Source of the DNA: Bacteroidales bacterium | GTDB taxonomy: Bacteria > Bacteroidota > Bacteroidia > Bacteroidales > UBA932 | Direction of reading: 5' to 3' | Length of the DNA stretch: 35,630 nucleotides | Assembly: GCA_017561665.1 (NCBI GenBank) | Contig: JAFZBQ010000047.1 | Location: forward strand, 1 to 35,630 | Shown: piece by piece, positions 1 through 6,216 of the stretch | Numbering within the stretch: position 1 is the first letter of the stretch | Layout of the letters: each line of letters opens with the position of its first letter | Made by a program: the position numbers and the translations under genes | The notes under the pieces: generated by a model | Databases searched by the model: none | Told to the model about the DNA's origin: nothing | The model's input: only the letters and a program-made list of their open reading frames with translations

Positions 1-1102
1 CCTTATGCTCCTTTTTATAGAATGTCGCACCAGTAGTCAGCCAGTAATCACTATAAACTTTTTCTCCATCGGCACCATCAGATAAATATACATCGATATA
101 ATTCTTTTCAGTGATGGCAGAGGCAGGTAATTTCACTCTGGCATATAGGAAGTAGTTGTCGGCAACTGCCTTAAGCTCTGTTAACGCTACTGTAGCTGTC
201 TGCCATTCATCCAGTGTGCTGGTAACAACATCAGCGGCTGCCCAGTTGATATTGTCAAGATTGTTTAGGACAATCGGAGTCAGCGGCTGAACGTGAGCCC
301 TTGCATAGGTATAGTCGCCGTTGCCCTTCATCTTCTTGTCTGTTACAAGGGCATAAGCTTGGTTGGATGCGTCATATCCGGTCACGGTAACAGTATTGTT
401 GGCCCACATTTGGGCACCCCAGGCGTAGGGGAGGTATACTTCTGCCTTGCCGCTTACAACGGTGACTTTTCTTGCAAAGGTCTTCTCTGAATCGGTAGAT
501 CCGCCGTCTGCATTCCATCGCCATTGCTCGCTGGATTTAAACACTCCAAACAGGCCGCTGAGTTTAAGGCTGGCGGAAACAAAAGATACTTTTACGGATT
601 TGATTTTGCTGGGGATGTTGTCCAGGGTAAACAGTGATGCACCCGAGCAATGCATAAATGAATATGAGTCGCCTTCGCCCTTGTCGCCAACCATAGGCAT
701 ATCGGCAGAAGGATGGCTTGTCAAATCTTTGAATTCCGGTATGTTGAATTTGAGACCGCTGTAAAGGTGACCTTCGTCTGCGGGGAAGAAGGCATAGTCG
801 CCGAGATGCTCACCGGAAGGAATAGAGCCTGTGAATGTGCTTTCTGCGGCGGTCTCATCTGCCGTAAAGGTATAGAAGTTACCGTCCGAGCACAGTACGG
901 AAATCTGGTCGCCGGCGGTCCAGGAGAAGGTGGTGCCGTTGGCGTAAGATGTCTTGGTAAGGTTCTCGTCGATAGTGGCCGATATGGTCACGGTTTTCAT
1001 TGCCGGATTGGCGTTGTCGTCTTGGAGAGCGGGCTGTTCCTTGGTGCAGGAAACAATCATGCAAGCGAAAATTGCTGCAAAAATAAAAGCGTACTTTTTC
1101 AT
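1..1102 (-). CDS. Surface lipoprotein, fimbrillin-like N-terminus (partial, runs off left edge)
   Basis: The reading frame is open from the ATG at 1102 to the window edge, giving 367 visible codons. It starts with a lipoprotein signal peptide (Lys-rich start, hydrophobic stretch, lipobox ending VSC at about residue 20), so the product is expected to be exported and lipid-anchored. The next part contains the pattern TKTSYANGTTFSWTAGDQIS, which resembles fimbrillin/Mfa-like proteins of Bacteroidales. A strong ribosome site (GGAGGA) lies 8-9 nt before the ATG, which decides the start. The gene follows a 45-codon small ORF in the same orientation, the same layout seen for the lipoproteins at 7371 and 12621. 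The missing C-terminus means I cannot tell whether it also carries a nuclease extension. Function beyond surface attachment is unknown. Confidence 0.85.
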   Translation of the reverse strand, partial: MKKYAFIFAAIFACMIVSCTKEQPALQDDNANPAMKTVTISATIDENLTKTSYANGTTFSWTAGDQISVLCSDGNFYTFTADETAAESTFTGSIPSGEHLGDYAFFPADEGHLYSGLKFNIPEFKDLTSHPSADMPMVGDKGEGDSYSFMHCSGASLFTLDNIPSKIKSVKVSFVSASLKLSGLFGVFKSSEQWRWNADGGSTDSEKTFARKVTVVSGKAEVYLPYAWGAQMWANNTVTVTGYDASNQAYALVTDKKMKGNGDYTYARAHVQPLTPIVLNNLDNINWAAADVVTSTLDEWQTATVALTELKAVADNYFLYARVKLPASAITEKNYIDVYLSDGADGEKVYSDYWLTTGATFYKKEHK

Positions 1103-1120
1103 AATTGTGTCCTCCATTTT

Positions 1121-1258
1121 TTACCAGGGATTGTATTCGCTGTCCTGAGTTAAATCTTCGCCGGAAGAAGTGGGTCCTGTTTCTGAACCGGCAAGAATGG
1201 TTCTGCTAAAGTGCACCAGTATTTCTTCTACTTCAGGTGCAATGTACTTGCATTTCAT
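1121..1258 (-). CDS. Small acidic-tailed peptide upstream of lipoprotein (45 aa)
   Basis: This 45-codon ORF begins MKCKYIAPEVEEI, has a central ILAGSE motif and ends in an acidic, aromatic tail (DSEYNPW). It shares the plan MK..Y..P..E...-[IVL]L[AQ][GT] with the small ORFs at 7218 and 12461, each placed directly before a large lipoprotein gene. There is no signal peptide or membrane segment. It lies 18 nt upstream of the lipoprotein start and probably shares its transcript; a TAnnTTTG box lies 45 nt upstream. Short Bacteroidales proteins of this type are usually annotated hypothetical. Whether it acts as a peptide or as a translated leader for the lipoprotein is unknown. Confidence 0.7.
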   Translation of the reverse strand: MKCKYIAPEVEEILVHFSRTILAGSETGPTSSGEDLTQDSEYNPW

Positions 1259-1302
1259 AATGTATAATGTTAAAAATTGACTTGCCAAAAGGAATTCAAC
1301 TT

Positions 1303-1334
1303 CAAAGTTAGTGAATAACTCTCTTGGTTATCAA
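1303..1334 (-). promoter_or_regulatory. Bacteroidales-type promoter for small ORF/lipoprotein operon
   Basis: On the minus strand a TAACTTTG -7 box (1310-1303) is preceded 20 nt upstream by TTGA, a near match to the TTTG -33 box. The small ORF begins 45 nt downstream of the -7 box. Confidence 0.55.
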
Positions 1335-1392
1335 CGTTTAACCGCAAAAAACGTTTCGTAATATTTCGTTACCGCCTTTGTCCCGAGCCCCT

Positions 1393-1407
1393 CGTTTTGC
1401 CCGGACG
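1393..1407 (+). repeat. Terminal fragment of the array repeat (copy G)
   Basis: CGTTTTGCCCGGACG matches the right end of the full repeat copies (compare 6056-6070). It lies just before the first toxin-like gene, and its TTTG doubles as the -33 box of that gene's promoter. The fragment is short, so shared ancestry is likely but not certain. Confidence 0.45.
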
Positions 1408-1426
1408 AAAAGGATTATTATCTTTG
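1396..1426 (+). promoter_or_regulatory. Promoter of the 1497 toxin-domain gene
   Basis: TTTG (1396-1399), a 19-nt spacer and TATCTTTG (1419-1426) give a perfect Bacteroidales -33/-7 promoter. The -33 box is supplied by the repeat end (copy G). Confidence 0.75.
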
Positions 1427-1496
1427 TCAAGCCGGTTCTCCATCCGGTTCAAATGGAACTGTTAAGACATATTGATGATGATAGGACAGTGCTGGG

Positions 1497-2108
1497 GTGA
1501 TTGTCAGGCAGTTCCGATTTCCCAAACTGACTCAAGTTCTCGCCTCCCGTTGTCCTCAAAGTATGACGTGGATGAAAGCATTTAGCAAAGAAGAGAACTT
1601 TGAGGAGTTTCTCCGTTTGATTGAGGATCCTGATTACACTGAAGTGGTGTTTGACACTGCTTCAGGAGGTCTTGGAGCCATACATAAAGAGCATCACCTT
1701 GACAAAAACAAAGGTGTTTTAGGGTACCGTCGTGGTGAGTATGAGCGCAATGTTGTACGTATCCTGCGAGAATCAGGATATAGAATAATTCTATTGCCAG
1801 AGTACGACAACACCCTTAATGTCAAGCAATGTGATGGCATACTGAATCATTCTCCTGCGGAGATAAAGACTATAGAAGGATTGGGCTTATGGGCAATCAG
1901 GACAAAGATACAGTATGCCGTAAAGCAGGGTGCCGAGGTTCTTATTCTCTACTTCCCCGAACGGTCGTTGTATAGTCCCGACAGAATAACAGAAGGCTGG
2001 CGTCTATTTAGTACTGACCCCTCATCCACACTATTGAACAATACGATAACCAGCATAGTCGTGATTGTAGAAGATGCTATCATAGATACATTAAAACCAC
2101 CCGGGTAG
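1497..2108 (+). CDS. Orphan CdiA C-terminal-like nuclease domain protein
   Basis: The 203-aa product resembles the C-terminal tRNase/PD-(D/E)XK-like toxin modules of CdiA and related polymorphic toxins (CdiA_C-like). Key parts are GAIHKEHHLDKNKG, the block YERNVVRILRESGYRIILLPE-like helix and strand at about 80-100, and a C.DGIL....AEIKTIEGLG stretch at about 115-135, with D and E-x-K placed as in a metal-dependent nuclease core. There is no secretion domain, no signal peptide and no recognisable immunity gene, so it is an orphan module. The listed start is GTG; in-frame ATGs at 1563 and 1572 are equally plausible, since the similarity begins only after them. A 15-codon leader ORF (1453-1500) overlaps the GTG, so an ancestral frameshift at the 5' end is possible. 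The function call rests on motif resemblance only. Confidence 0.6.
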   Translation: MIVRQFRFPKLTQVLASRCPQSMTWMKAFSKEENFEEFLRLIEDPDYTEVVFDTASGGLGAIHKEHHLDKNKGVLGYRRGEYERNVVRILRESGYRIILLPEYDNTLNVKQCDGILNHSPAEIKTIEGLGLWAIRTKIQYAVKQGAEVLILYFPERSLYSPDRITEGWRLFSTDPSSTLLNNTITSIVVIVEDAIIDTLKPPG

Positions 2109-2119
2109 CCAGGTGGTTT
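2094..2119 (+). terminator. Hairpin at 3' end of the 1497 gene, probably bidirectional
   Basis: AAACCACC and GGTGGTTT form an 8-bp stem around the stop codon. AT-rich flanks on both sides suggest it also stops the leftward transcript from the repeat promoter at 2179-2209. Confidence 0.55.
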
Positions 2120-2178
2120 CACGATTGAAGGTTTGAGGAAACAGGAGGGCTACCCCTTTACCCATCTCCCCTTCAACG

Positions 2179-2209
2179 CAAAGATACTCACATTTCTCGA
2201 ACCTGCAAA
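2179..2209 (-). promoter_or_regulatory. Repeat-borne leftward promoter (copy F)
   Basis: On the minus strand TTTG, a 19-nt spacer and TATCTTTG make a perfect Bacteroidales promoter. The same roughly 30-bp sequence precedes repeat copies B and C. It points toward the terminator of the 1497 gene, so a transcript of less than about 90 nt is expected. Confidence 0.65.
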
Positions 2210-2232
2210 TAAAAACGAGCCGATTACGGCTC

Positions 2233-2287
2233 CCGCTCGGTGCAGATGGCCTGCGCTTGCCAAGTGTCTCGGGCAAAAATCTGCCAC
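2233..2287 (+). repeat. Array repeat copy F (left part only)
   Basis: This matches the left end of the other copies from CCGCTCGGTGCAGATGG to AAAAATCTGCCAC. It replaces the 3' half of the GNAT gene, and the right part of the repeat is absent. Confidence 0.8.
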
Positions 2288-2508
2288 ATCCCTTTCTATC
2301 TTGTCATTGAGCAAACTGAAATAGGCAAGTATCTCACCTGACGATTCGTCCTCCACAATATATGTCACAGACAGGTGCTCCTGTCCATAATTTGTGGCGT
2401 TAGGCTCTATTGATCCCTTTTCACGCAAAAAGCCGTTCAAATCTGCATTTCCACAGTCAAACGGCTTTTTTACATCAGTTTCTGATTGAAACTTCCTAAA
2501 GACATAAC

Positions 2509-2667
2509 TCATACCGCAAAAGTGCAATGCTTTTTGATTTCGGCATAAGTATTCAAAATCTCCTCGACCCTTTCTTTAGGCAGAGGAACGACATTCTGTG
2601 CCGCCATTTCAAAGCGGTAGGCATCCTCTCCATAGAGGACCGGTGTCTCTTTAATAGGACTAGCCAT
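2509..2667 (-). CDS. Antitoxin-like partner of the GNAT gene (52 aa)
   Basis: The product begins MASPIKETPVLYGEDAYRFE and ends in a short helical region; this is the small partner usually found before GNAT toxins in Bacteroidales. The start at 2667 is supported by AAAGGAG 9 nt upstream and a perfect promoter at 2692-2722; the longer frame upstream begins before the predicted transcription start. It overlaps the truncated GNAT gene by four bases. With the toxin broken the antitoxin is probably a relic, though its frame is intact. Confidence 0.7.
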   Translation of the reverse strand: MASPIKETPVLYGEDAYRFEMAAQNVVPLPKERVEEILNTYAEIKKHCTFAV

Positions 2668-2691
2668 AGTACGTTTCTCCTTTTTCCAATG

Positions 2692-2722
2692 CAAAGTTAA
2701 TAATCTTGTTCGTGGCAGCAAA
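2692..2722 (-). promoter_or_regulatory. Promoter of the antitoxin/GNAT operon
   Basis: On the minus strand TTTG, a 19-nt spacer and TAACTTTG form an exact Bacteroidales promoter ending 25 nt before the antitoxin ATG. Confidence 0.8.
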
Positions 2723-2871
2723 GTTATATTGCGAATAGTGTACAAAACAGAAAGATTTCGATAATCTGGTCGAAAACAGTTGTTTTCAAAAAGTTCAATT
2801 TGTTAAGAACTCATACACAAGCCTTTAGCAGAAGGAATCAAGATTTTGAAAATATTCAGTATTGATGTTTT

Positions 2872-2899
2872 AAGAAACAGAATATAAGAAACAGAATAT
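2872..2899. repeat. Tandem pair of a 14-bp unit
   Basis: AAGAAACAGAATAT occurs twice head to tail. A related GAAACAGAA pair flanks repeats A (4255-4285) and B (6072-6105), so it belongs to the mosaic flanks of the array. Together with the 9-bp palindrome at 2907-2929 and repeat copy E it fills the 400-base gap between the antitoxin promoter and the DUF1016 gene. Confidence 0.6.
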
Positions 2900-2906
2900 T
2901 TCATTT

Positions 2907-2929
2907 CATACTCTAAGCGATAGAGTATG
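2907..2929. repeat. 9-bp perfect inverted repeat before copy E
   Basis: CATACTCTA and TAGAGTATG pair perfectly around a 5-nt loop. There is no U-run, so it could be an operator or an element end rather than a terminator. Confidence 0.55.
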
Positions 2930-2931
2930 GC

Positions 2932-3063
2932 CCGCTCGGTGCAGATGGCCTGCGCTTGTCAAGTGTCTCTGGCAAAAATCTGCCACTTCCTAATGTCTTT
3001 GGCGCCTTCACAGCCGCCAGGACGGCACGTGAGAACACATCCGTCCGGCGTTTTGCCCGGCCG
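2932..3063 (+). repeat. Array repeat copy E (internally deleted)
   Basis: It carries both ends of the element, but AAAAATCTGCC is joined directly to ACTTCCTAATGTC. The roughly 115-130 bp centre present in copies A, B and C is missing. Confidence 0.85.
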
Positions 3064-3074
3064 GAAACTAGCAC

Positions 3075-4157
3075 TCACAATAGTTGTGTAGCTACTTTCT
3101 CATTCTGTTGAATTTGGAAGATTTCTTTCTGCCTTTCTATCTCACGTTTTAGATCTTCTTCTGACGGCAGATAGGTAAGATATTTTGCAGCGAAGAGTTG
3201 TGGGTTCTCGTTAAGAACAGAATATCTCGCAATATCACGGCTGGTTTCAGTGCAAAGAATAAGGCCAATGGTAGGATTGTCCCCATCTGTTCTTTTAATG
3301 TCATCATACATGCGAACATACATATCCATCTGCCCGACATCCTGGTGACTGATCTTTGTTGTCTTCAAATCTATGAGCAAGAATGCTTTCAAAAGATAAT
3401 TGTAGAATACAAGATCGATATAGAAGTCACCCACATCTGTGGCTATATGCTGTTGTCTTGCCACAAAGGCATAACCCTTACCGAGTTCAAGAAGAAATTT
3501 TTGAATATGTGTCAATATTGCGCTTTCTAATTTCGACTCCGTCAGGTCAATGTTACTTGACAGACCCAGAAATTCCGCGACAACCGGATTCTTAATAAAC
3601 GCATATTTGTCCACTTGCAAAGGGTTTGTCTTTTCTTTCATTTCATATTCAACGGGTTCTTTATGTTGAGATTGCAGCATACGATAGTAGTACTGGGAAC
3701 CAATGTTCCGTTCAAGTGTGCGTACGCTCCAAGATTCAGAAGAAGCTTCGTTCAAATACCAGTCCCGCGCTTGCTCGTCAGACACAGATAAGAGTATTCT
3801 GAAATGCGACCAGGTTATATTTTGCACACGCGTGTGCAATTTCTCGATATCCCTGAATGTCAGATAAAAAAGACGATAGTAAGCCAAGTTTCTAACACCG
3901 AATCCTTTGCCGAATTCCTTTGTCAAGGACTGTGAAAGAAGTCGCAATAATTGAGTTCCATATTCGGCGCGTTGTTTTCCGTGCTGCTCCTCTTGTACGA
4001 TACGCTGCCCTATTCGCCAATACGTATCAATCATCGATGCGTTGACAGCCTTATACGCACTATCTCTGCCTTTTTGAACCAGGCTGATAACATCTGCAAC
4101 GAACAGTTGCTCATTATGAGTTATCATTGATGTACTCTCTACTTTAATTCCCTTCAT
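3075..4157 (-). CDS. PDDEXK nuclease domain protein, DUF1016 (YhcG-like) family
   Basis: The N-terminal half (IDTYWRIGQRIVQEEQ, LAYYRLFYLTF, WSHFRILLSV) is the DUF1016 N-terminal domain. The C-terminal half holds the nuclease core: FYIDLVFYN, then LIDLKTTKISHQDVGQMDMYV, then a conserved GLILCTE strand. The family's usual E-x-K appears as D-x-K (IDLK), a conservative change that may alter but not necessarily remove activity. Members occur in defence islands and beside restriction genes; no partner is seen here. I chose the ATG at 4157 (360 aa); ATGs at 4199 and 4127 are also possible, because no clear ribosome site decides. The gene lies between repeat copies E and A and opposes its neighbours. 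Confidence 0.85.
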   Translation of the reverse strand: MKGIKVESTSMITHNEQLFVADVISLVQKGRDSAYKAVNASMIDTYWRIGQRIVQEEQHGKQRAEYGTQLLRLLSQSLTKEFGKGFGVRNLAYYRLFYLTFRDIEKLHTRVQNITWSHFRILLSVSDEQARDWYLNEASSESWSVRTLERNIGSQYYYRMLQSQHKEPVEYEMKEKTNPLQVDKYAFIKNPVVAEFLGLSSNIDLTESKLESAILTHIQKFLLELGKGYAFVARQQHIATDVGDFYIDLVFYNYLLKAFLLIDLKTTKISHQDVGQMDMYVRMYDDIKRTDGDNPTIGLILCTETSRDIARYSVLNENPQLFAAKYLTYLPSEEDLKREIERQKEIFQIQQNEKVATQLL

Positions 4158-4310
4158 TATGTGCTTTTTTAGTTGTTGTTTTACCAACGCAAGATACACC
4201 GAACGCTTGTCACAAAACGAGACATTTTCTCAATTCTTTCGGGATTGTTGGCCGGAAACAGAAAAAGTTTTTTCAGAAACAGGAAGAATATTTCAAGGAT
4301 GATGGGGAGA

Positions 4311-4567
4311 CTGCATCCGCTCGGGGCAGATGCCTGCGCTTGCCAAGTGTCTCGGGCAAAAATCTGCCCGCCGACACTTGCAAGCTCCGGGCTTATATCT
4401 GCCCCTCGCTCTCTCCGCCACGGTCCGGCCAAAACGCCTACGCGTCAATTTTGGGGCTAGCAGCCCTTGGCGCAATCGCCGCCGGCAATCTTCCTAATGT
4501 CTTTGGCGCCTGCACCGCCGGTAGGACGGCTCGCGAGAACTCATCCGCCCGGCGTTTTGCCCGGCCG
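4311..4567 (+). repeat. Array repeat copy A (full length)
   Basis: This roughly 255-bp copy has the full plan: GGGCAGAT...ATCTGCCC inverted arms, a second nested pair (GCTTGCCAAGTGTC against GACACTTGCAAGC), a third pair around the central CCGG tracts, and the end CGGCGTTTTGCCCGG. It is flanked on both sides by an inverted 30-bp motif (see 4212-4242 and 4630-4660). All open frames inside it look non-coding and change between copies. Confidence 0.85.
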
Positions 4568-4597
4568 TTTTCAACATTTCTGGATTGATTTTAAAAA

Positions 4598-4678
4598 CGC
4601 AATGTAATTCATGTGCAGACAAAAAGTTAAGATTTGAGAATTTGTCTCGTTTTATGGCAAAATAAAGGTTACATTGCG
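4598..4678. repeat. 10-bp perfect inverted repeat upstream of the 4698 gene
   Basis: CGCAATGTAA (4598-4607) and TTACATTGCG (4669-4678) are exact inverted copies 61 bp apart, ending 19 nt before the gene. They could be paired operator sites or element ends. Confidence 0.6.
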
Positions 4679-4697
4679 GCTGAAAAAATAGGATAAT

Positions 4698-5174
4698 ATG
4701 GAGACAGAGAAGGGATTGTTTTCTTACTACGAGGGGCCGCTCGAAGAGTTCTTGAAAGCAGCGATAGTCACGAAAGAGGGGTTGATAAAAAGTATTATCG
4801 CCACAGTATCAAAAAGACTTATCAACGATTTGATTCTACACGGCATCGATACAGATGTCACATGGAAGCACACTATTGACAATAGCGCTGTAAGACACGC
4901 AATCAAGATTCATGGTAATGACAAAGAATCTTTGCGCGGTCAAAGTCAGTTGACGGTATCCGATATGTTAATGATTCCCACAATCGTAAGTTCATACGAC
5001 ACCATCACAACATCGAAGAACAGGCGCAATCAAGACACGATTCTGTACACCAAGACGATGGAATCTGGTGATACTTATTTCTTCGCAGAAGAGGTTCGAA
5101 TGGGCCGTCACGAGCTGGCAGCAAGCACTTTGTATAAAAGAAAAAAGGAAAACTCACCGACGCTAATAGGCTAA
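4698..5174 (+). CDS. Orphan PBECR-like (Barnase/EndoU/ColicinE5-RelE fold) nuclease domain protein
   Basis: The 158-aa product resembles the phage and polymorphic-toxin PBECR RNase modules. Supporting parts are VTWKHTIDNSAVRHAIKIHG at about 52-71, a QLTVSDMLMIPTIVSSYDTI stretch at about 83-102, and the end strand TYFFAEEVRMGRHELAASTL followed by a Lys-rich tail at about 125-150. In known members such modules sit at the C-terminus of phage MuF-type or secreted proteins; here the domain stands alone with no delivery domain or immunity gene. It lies between repeat copies A and D. Substrate and activity are not predictable; family assignment is by pattern only. Confidence 0.6.
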   Translation: METEKGLFSYYEGPLEEFLKAAIVTKEGLIKSIIATVSKRLINDLILHGIDTDVTWKHTIDNSAVRHAIKIHGNDKESLRGQSQLTVSDMLMIPTIVSSYDTITTSKNRRNQDTILYTKTMESGDTYFFAEEVRMGRHELAASTLYKRKKENSPTLIG

Positions 5175-5207
5175 ACTACGCACATTTCGGATTTGTCTCC
5201 TTTTGGA

Positions 5208-5239
5208 CAAAGATAAAAACTTTTATTCAACCATCCAAA
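5208..5239 (-). promoter_or_regulatory. Leftward promoter before repeat copy D
   Basis: On the minus strand TTTG, a 20-nt spacer and TATCTTTG form a Bacteroidales-type promoter facing the 3' end of the 4698 gene. Its sequence differs from the promoters of copies B, C and F, but its place relative to the repeat is the same. Confidence 0.5.
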
Positions 5240-5259
5240 TATAACCGCAGGATCGTGGC

Positions 5260-5478
5260 CCGCTCGGGGCAGATGGCCTGCTTTATAATGACTGGGGCAA
5301 GGCCCCAGACCCCTCGCTCCAGCCTTGCTATTGCACCGCCCGCCCTGCTCGGCTTCCGCTATCGCCTGCAGGCGATTGTGTCTCGGGCAAAAATCTGCCA
5401 CTTCCTAATGTCTTTGGCGCCTGCACCGCCGCCAGGACGGCCCGTGTCGCCGCATCCACCCGGCGTTTTGTCCGGACG
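5260..5478 (+). repeat. Array repeat copy D (different centre)
   Basis: Both ends match the other copies, but about 90 bp after GCAGATGGCCTG are unrelated, including a palindromic GGGGCAAGGCCCC tract. This shows the element is modular. Confidence 0.8.
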
Positions 5479-5494
5479 GAAAAATCAATAAAGT

Positions 5495-5525
5495 TTTGGA
5501 CAATAAAGATTATGTACTACCTTTG
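5495..5525 (+). promoter_or_regulatory. Promoter of small-RNA candidate
   Basis: TTTG (5495-5498), 19 nt and TACCTTTG (5518-5525) match the Bacteroidales consensus exactly; no coding frame follows. Confidence 0.75.
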
Positions 5526-5530
5526 CAGCA

Positions 5531-5598
5531 GCTTCTAAAGTTAGAGGGCACTACGGTGCACCTCCTTGCAGGGAACCTTCGGGTTCCCTGTATTTTTT
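5531..5598 (+). ncRNA. Candidate small RNA, about 68 nt, two hairpins
   Basis: A perfect promoter is followed after about 6 nt by an A/T-rich start, then a hairpin (GAGG-GCAC, TACG loop, GTGC-A-CCTC; 5544-5564), then a perfect 9-bp stem with a UUCG loop (5569-5590) and the run TATTTTTT. No start codon or ribosome site leads to a useful frame. The transcript is independent of its neighbours and lies between repeat copies D and B. It does not fold as a tRNA and I do not recognise a known family. The ends are predicted from promoter spacing and the U-run. Confidence 0.65.
5569..5598 (+). terminator. Intrinsic terminator of the small RNA
   Basis: CAGGGAACC, TTCG, GGTTCCCTG then TATTTTTT: a 9-bp perfect stem with a UUCG tetraloop and U-run. 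Confidence 0.9.
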
Positions 5599-5665
5599 AC
5601 GGATAAACATCTATGACGCCATCTCCATCATACACCCACACTTCTTGGTCTGATATTGAATGCAT
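5597..5665 (-). pseudogene. Possible 3' remnant of an unknown gene (22 codons)
   Basis: A short leftward frame reads DQEVWVYDGDGVIDVYP before its stop, which looks like the end of a real protein rather than random sequence. No upstream part survives, because the 1015-bp duplication begins here. It may be chance. Confidence 0.25.
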
Positions 5666-5687
5666 ATTACAAAGAATGAAGCCGTAG
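5650..5687 (+). pseudogene. Remnant 3' end of a paralogue of the 6217 gene
   Basis: The frame DIECILQRMKP-stop nearly matches DIESLLQRMKP-stop at the end of the 6217 gene, offset by exactly 1015 bp, and is followed by the same hairpin and repeat flank. It marks a tandem duplication whose first copy lost the gene body. Confidence 0.65.
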
Positions 5688-5701
5688 TCTCCTACGGCTT
5701 C
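5678..5701. terminator. 10-bp hairpin, left copy of duplicated segment
   Basis: GAAGCCGTAG and CTACGGCTTC form a perfect 10-bp stem with a TCTC loop. It contains the stop codons of the remnant gene on the plus strand and of the 21-aa ORF on the minus strand, so it likely acts in both directions. Confidence 0.65.
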
Positions 5702-5757
5702 ATAAAAGGTGAACGGTTGCGGAGCTTGAATAAATCGCGCCTATATGCAACTCTCAT
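5692..5757 (-). CDS. Small basic peptide ORF in repeat flank (21 aa, left copy)
   Basis: A 21-codon frame (MRVAYRRDLFKLRNRS... ending MKP) begins 7 nt after the -7 box of the repeat promoter, so its message would be nearly leaderless, and it ends inside the terminator hairpin. The identical frame recurs at 6707-6772. The product would be strongly basic (six Arg/Lys in the first 13 residues). Both copies are identical, which recent duplication alone would explain, so coding status is uncertain; the same RNA could act without translation. Confidence 0.35.
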   Translation of the reverse strand: MRVAYRRDLFKLRNRSPFMKP

Positions 5758-5764
5758 TCTAATG

Positions 5765-5795
5765 CAAAGATACTCACATTTCTCGAACCTGCAAA
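5765..5795 (-). promoter_or_regulatory. Repeat-borne leftward promoter (copy B)
   Basis: TTTG, 19 nt, TATCTTTG on the minus strand, nearly identical to the promoters of copies C and F. It drives a predicted unit of about 80 nt ending in the 5678-5701 hairpin. Confidence 0.65.
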
Positions 5796-5817
5796 TAAAA
5801 CTGACCGATATCTGCAT

Positions 5818-6070
5818 CCGCTCGGTGCAGATGGCCTGCGCTTGCCAAGTGTCTCGGGCAAAAATCTGCCCGCCGACACTTGCAAGCTACGGACTTGATA
5901 TCTGCACCTCGCTATCTCCGCTACGGTCCGGCCCAAACGCCTACGGGTCAAATTTGGGGCGAGCAGTCTTTGGCGCAATCGCCGCCGGCAACCTTCCTAA
6001 TGTCTTTGGCGCCTGCACCGCCGGCAGGACGGCTCGCGAGAACGCATCCGCCCGGCGTTTTGCCCGGACG
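5818..6070 (+). repeat. Array repeat copy B (full length)
   Basis: Full-length copy with all three nested inverted-arm pairs and the CGGCGTTTTGCCCGGACG end. It is the left half of a 1015-bp tandem duplication with copy C. Confidence 0.9.
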
Positions 6071-6171
6071 TGAAACAGAAATGTTTTTTCGGAAACAGAA
6101 ATGCGTTTTTACAAACGTAAATACTTGAATATCTGTCCACTGATTATTGCTGAACAAATATTCAAACTGAC

Positions 6172-6179
6172 TATATTTG
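6172..6179 (+). promoter_or_regulatory. -7 box upstream of the 6217 gene
   Basis: TATATTTG lies 37 nt before the ATG; the -33 region holds only a weak TTGC about 21 nt upstream. Confidence 0.4.
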
Positions 6180-6216
6180 CACTATGACCACATAGGTAGA
6201 AGCTTATTGAAGAGAT

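Larger units (their letters stand above)
2150..2512 (-). pseudogene. GNAT toxin truncated by repeat copy F
   Basis: The first 80 or so residues (MSYVFRKFQSE..., FDCGNADLNGFL, ILAYFSLLNDKI) are the N-terminal half of a Bacteroidales GNAT acetyltransferase of the toxin-antitoxin type. At about 2287 the reading frame enters repeat copy F and continues as repeat-derived sequence (DFCPRHLASAG...), also seen in the meaningless frames of other copies. The acetyl-CoA binding motif of the C-terminal half is therefore gone, and the product should have no transferase activity. The start overlaps the antitoxin stop by ATGA, the usual translationally coupled arrangement of such pairs. Confidence 0.75.

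Noticed and set aside
4181-4588. Open frames inside repeat copy A and its sister copies
   Set aside because: They are not conserved as protein between copies, change frame with small indels and have no ribosome site.
5531-5598. tRNA or known riboswitch
   Set aside because: There is no cloverleaf or CCA end, and no downstream gene in the same direction before the terminator.
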